8,885 nucleotides of DNA, from assembly GCA_902773475.1 (NCBI GenBank), contig CACYEO010000151.1, positions 1 through 8,885 of the forward strand, written 5' to 3'. This document shows positions 8,202-8,885 of the stretch, piece by piece. The notes beneath the pieces were generated by a model. It was not told the DNA's origin, did not search any database, and worked only from the letters and a program-made list of their open reading frames with translations. The DNA comes from an uncultured bacterium. Its GTDB lineage: Bacteria; Verrucomicrobiota; Kiritimatiellia; RFP12; UBA1067. Made by a program: the position numbers and the translations under genes. Each line of letters starts with the position of its first letter. Position 1 is the stretch's first letter.

Positions 8202-8885
8202 TCAATCGGTGTATGGAGGAAATCGCGCATTCCCGCCATTTACCCGCAGGGAATCGAATCCTACGCCTAAAGACGCAGGCCGCCATTGGCTTCTGCCGTT
8301 TATCAAAACCCTTCTGTGTCCCATTATGCTCTGTCTTGGTATGTCGGTTTTATTGTCCATGCTGTTGCCGCACATCAAAAGAGCCTCTATTAAATATTTC
8401 TGCTCTTTGCCGGCCGCATAGAACCTTGTTCCGCTTCCGCCAGACCAGTCTCCATACTCCCAATGTTCGTTTACCAGGCCCTCAAACATATAGGAGTTGT
8501 CATCGTATGCCGACCTGAATATGTCCGGCCAGCCGCAAATATGTCCTATCTCATGGGCGATTGTATGCTGAGCTGCTTTTTTGGATACAACAATGCCTCC
8601 TTTGTCTGCAAATGCCGCTATGCCATTGCGGAACACGGTATTTGTGGTTGCAATCCCATGTACAAAATACAATTCCACACCACCGGTGTTTTTCATGATA
8701 TTTACAAGGTTGCTGATAGAATCCATTGATTCGTATTTTATATCCACGCAATCGTTTATGTTCGTCCTTGCGATTGCTCCGTCAATCTCGAACGACACTC
8801 CGATTTGCCGGTATATGTCGTTGGCTCTGTCCACCATAGAATATATTTCCGAATCGGTGAACGGCGTATATTTGCTTTCTTCCTC
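8202..8885 (-). CDS. Metzincin-like zinc metalloprotease, partial (N-terminus beyond right edge)
   Basis: The minus frame is open to the last base, giving 227 residues; the 16 codons before the first ATG (8837) read EEESKYTPFTDSEIYS and join smoothly to MVDRANDIYRQIGVSFEI, so the real start lies outside the window. HEIGHICGWPD (111-121) is the HExxHxxGxxD zinc site: His111, His115 and, as third ligand, Asp121, with Glu112 as catalytic base. Asp in the third position recalls snapalysin-type (M7) metzincins; most others use His. LLMCGNS (169-175) is a plausible Met-turn; SIMGH near 186-190 is an alternative. The segment before it (VNIMKNTGGVELYFVHGIA...GGIVVSKKAAQHTIAHEIGH) has the strand-strand-helix order expected. 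It is probably secreted, but any signal or pro-peptide is off-window. GC is low (about 45% by eye). The C-terminal ~35 residues resemble nothing I know. Confidence 0.82.
   Translation of the reverse strand, partial: EEESKYTPFTDSEIYSMVDRANDIYRQIGVSFEIDGAIARTNINDCVDIKYESMDSISNLVNIMKNTGGVELYFVHGIATTNTVFRNGIAAFADKGGIVVSKKAAQHTIAHEIGHICGWPDIFRSAYDDNSYMFEGLVNEHWEYGDWSGGSGTRFYAAGKEQKYLIEALLMCGNSMDNKTDIPRQSIMGHRRVLINGRSQWRPASLGVGFDSLRVNGGNARFPPYTD

Noticed and set aside
8235..8275. Possible tRNA 3' end or attachment site, because of a GGATTCGATTCC-like string on the minus strand
   Set aside because: The flanks do not form a proper T-arm or acceptor stem, no D- or anticodon arm is present, and the bases lie within the protease reading frame.
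7822..8518. Plus-strand open frames of about 200 codons in the protease module
   Set aside because: They are antisense to two genes with a signal peptide and a zinc site respectively, and show neither a ribosome binding site nor any known motif.

Overview
The window reads as chromosomal DNA from a GC-rich bacterium with a Gram-negative-type lifestyle. Signs are a strong C/G third-position bias in the housekeeping genes, a type III glutamine synthetase, and a secreted protein made of short 'YGLQ'-type repeats. This mix best fits the Verrucomicrobiota / Lentisphaerota / Kiritimatiellota group, perhaps from an anaerobic gut-like habitat. That placement is inference: no rRNA or other phylogenetic marker was compared.

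Layout. (1) 1-1011, minus: a phosphomannomutase/phosphoglucomutase whose C-terminus lies off the left edge. (2) 1033-1063: an intrinsic terminator, minus strand. (3) 1086-1808, minus: a secreted repeat protein with a near-consensus promoter. (4) 1809-1928: a compact divergent promoter region. (5) 1929-7159, plus: a tightly packed run pheS - glnN (GSIII) - uvrB, with gaps of 49 and 25 bases and no terminator between genes, so probably one transcript. (6) 7160-7290: a short convergent gap with two different tandem-repeat tracts (8-bp and 7-bp periods) and no clear terminator. (7) 7291-8885, minus: two genes of clearly lower GC. These are a zinc metalloprotease (HExxHxxGxxD) open at the right edge and, 23 bases downstream, a secreted mostly helical protein of unknown function.

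How the genes may work together. The central run joins translation (PheS), ammonia assimilation (GSIII) and nucleotide excision repair (UvrB); these have no obvious common pathway and look like general housekeeping co-transcription. The left part pairs a strongly expressed surface or periplasmic repeat protein with a sugar-phosphate mutase that probably depends on read-through. The right part looks like an accessory exported-protein module: a predicted protease followed at once by an exported protein with its own strong ribosome binding site. The most unusual items are that protease pair, the tandem-repeat junction beside uvrB, and the repeat protein. No CRISPR array, transposase, integrase, tRNA or rRNA was seen.
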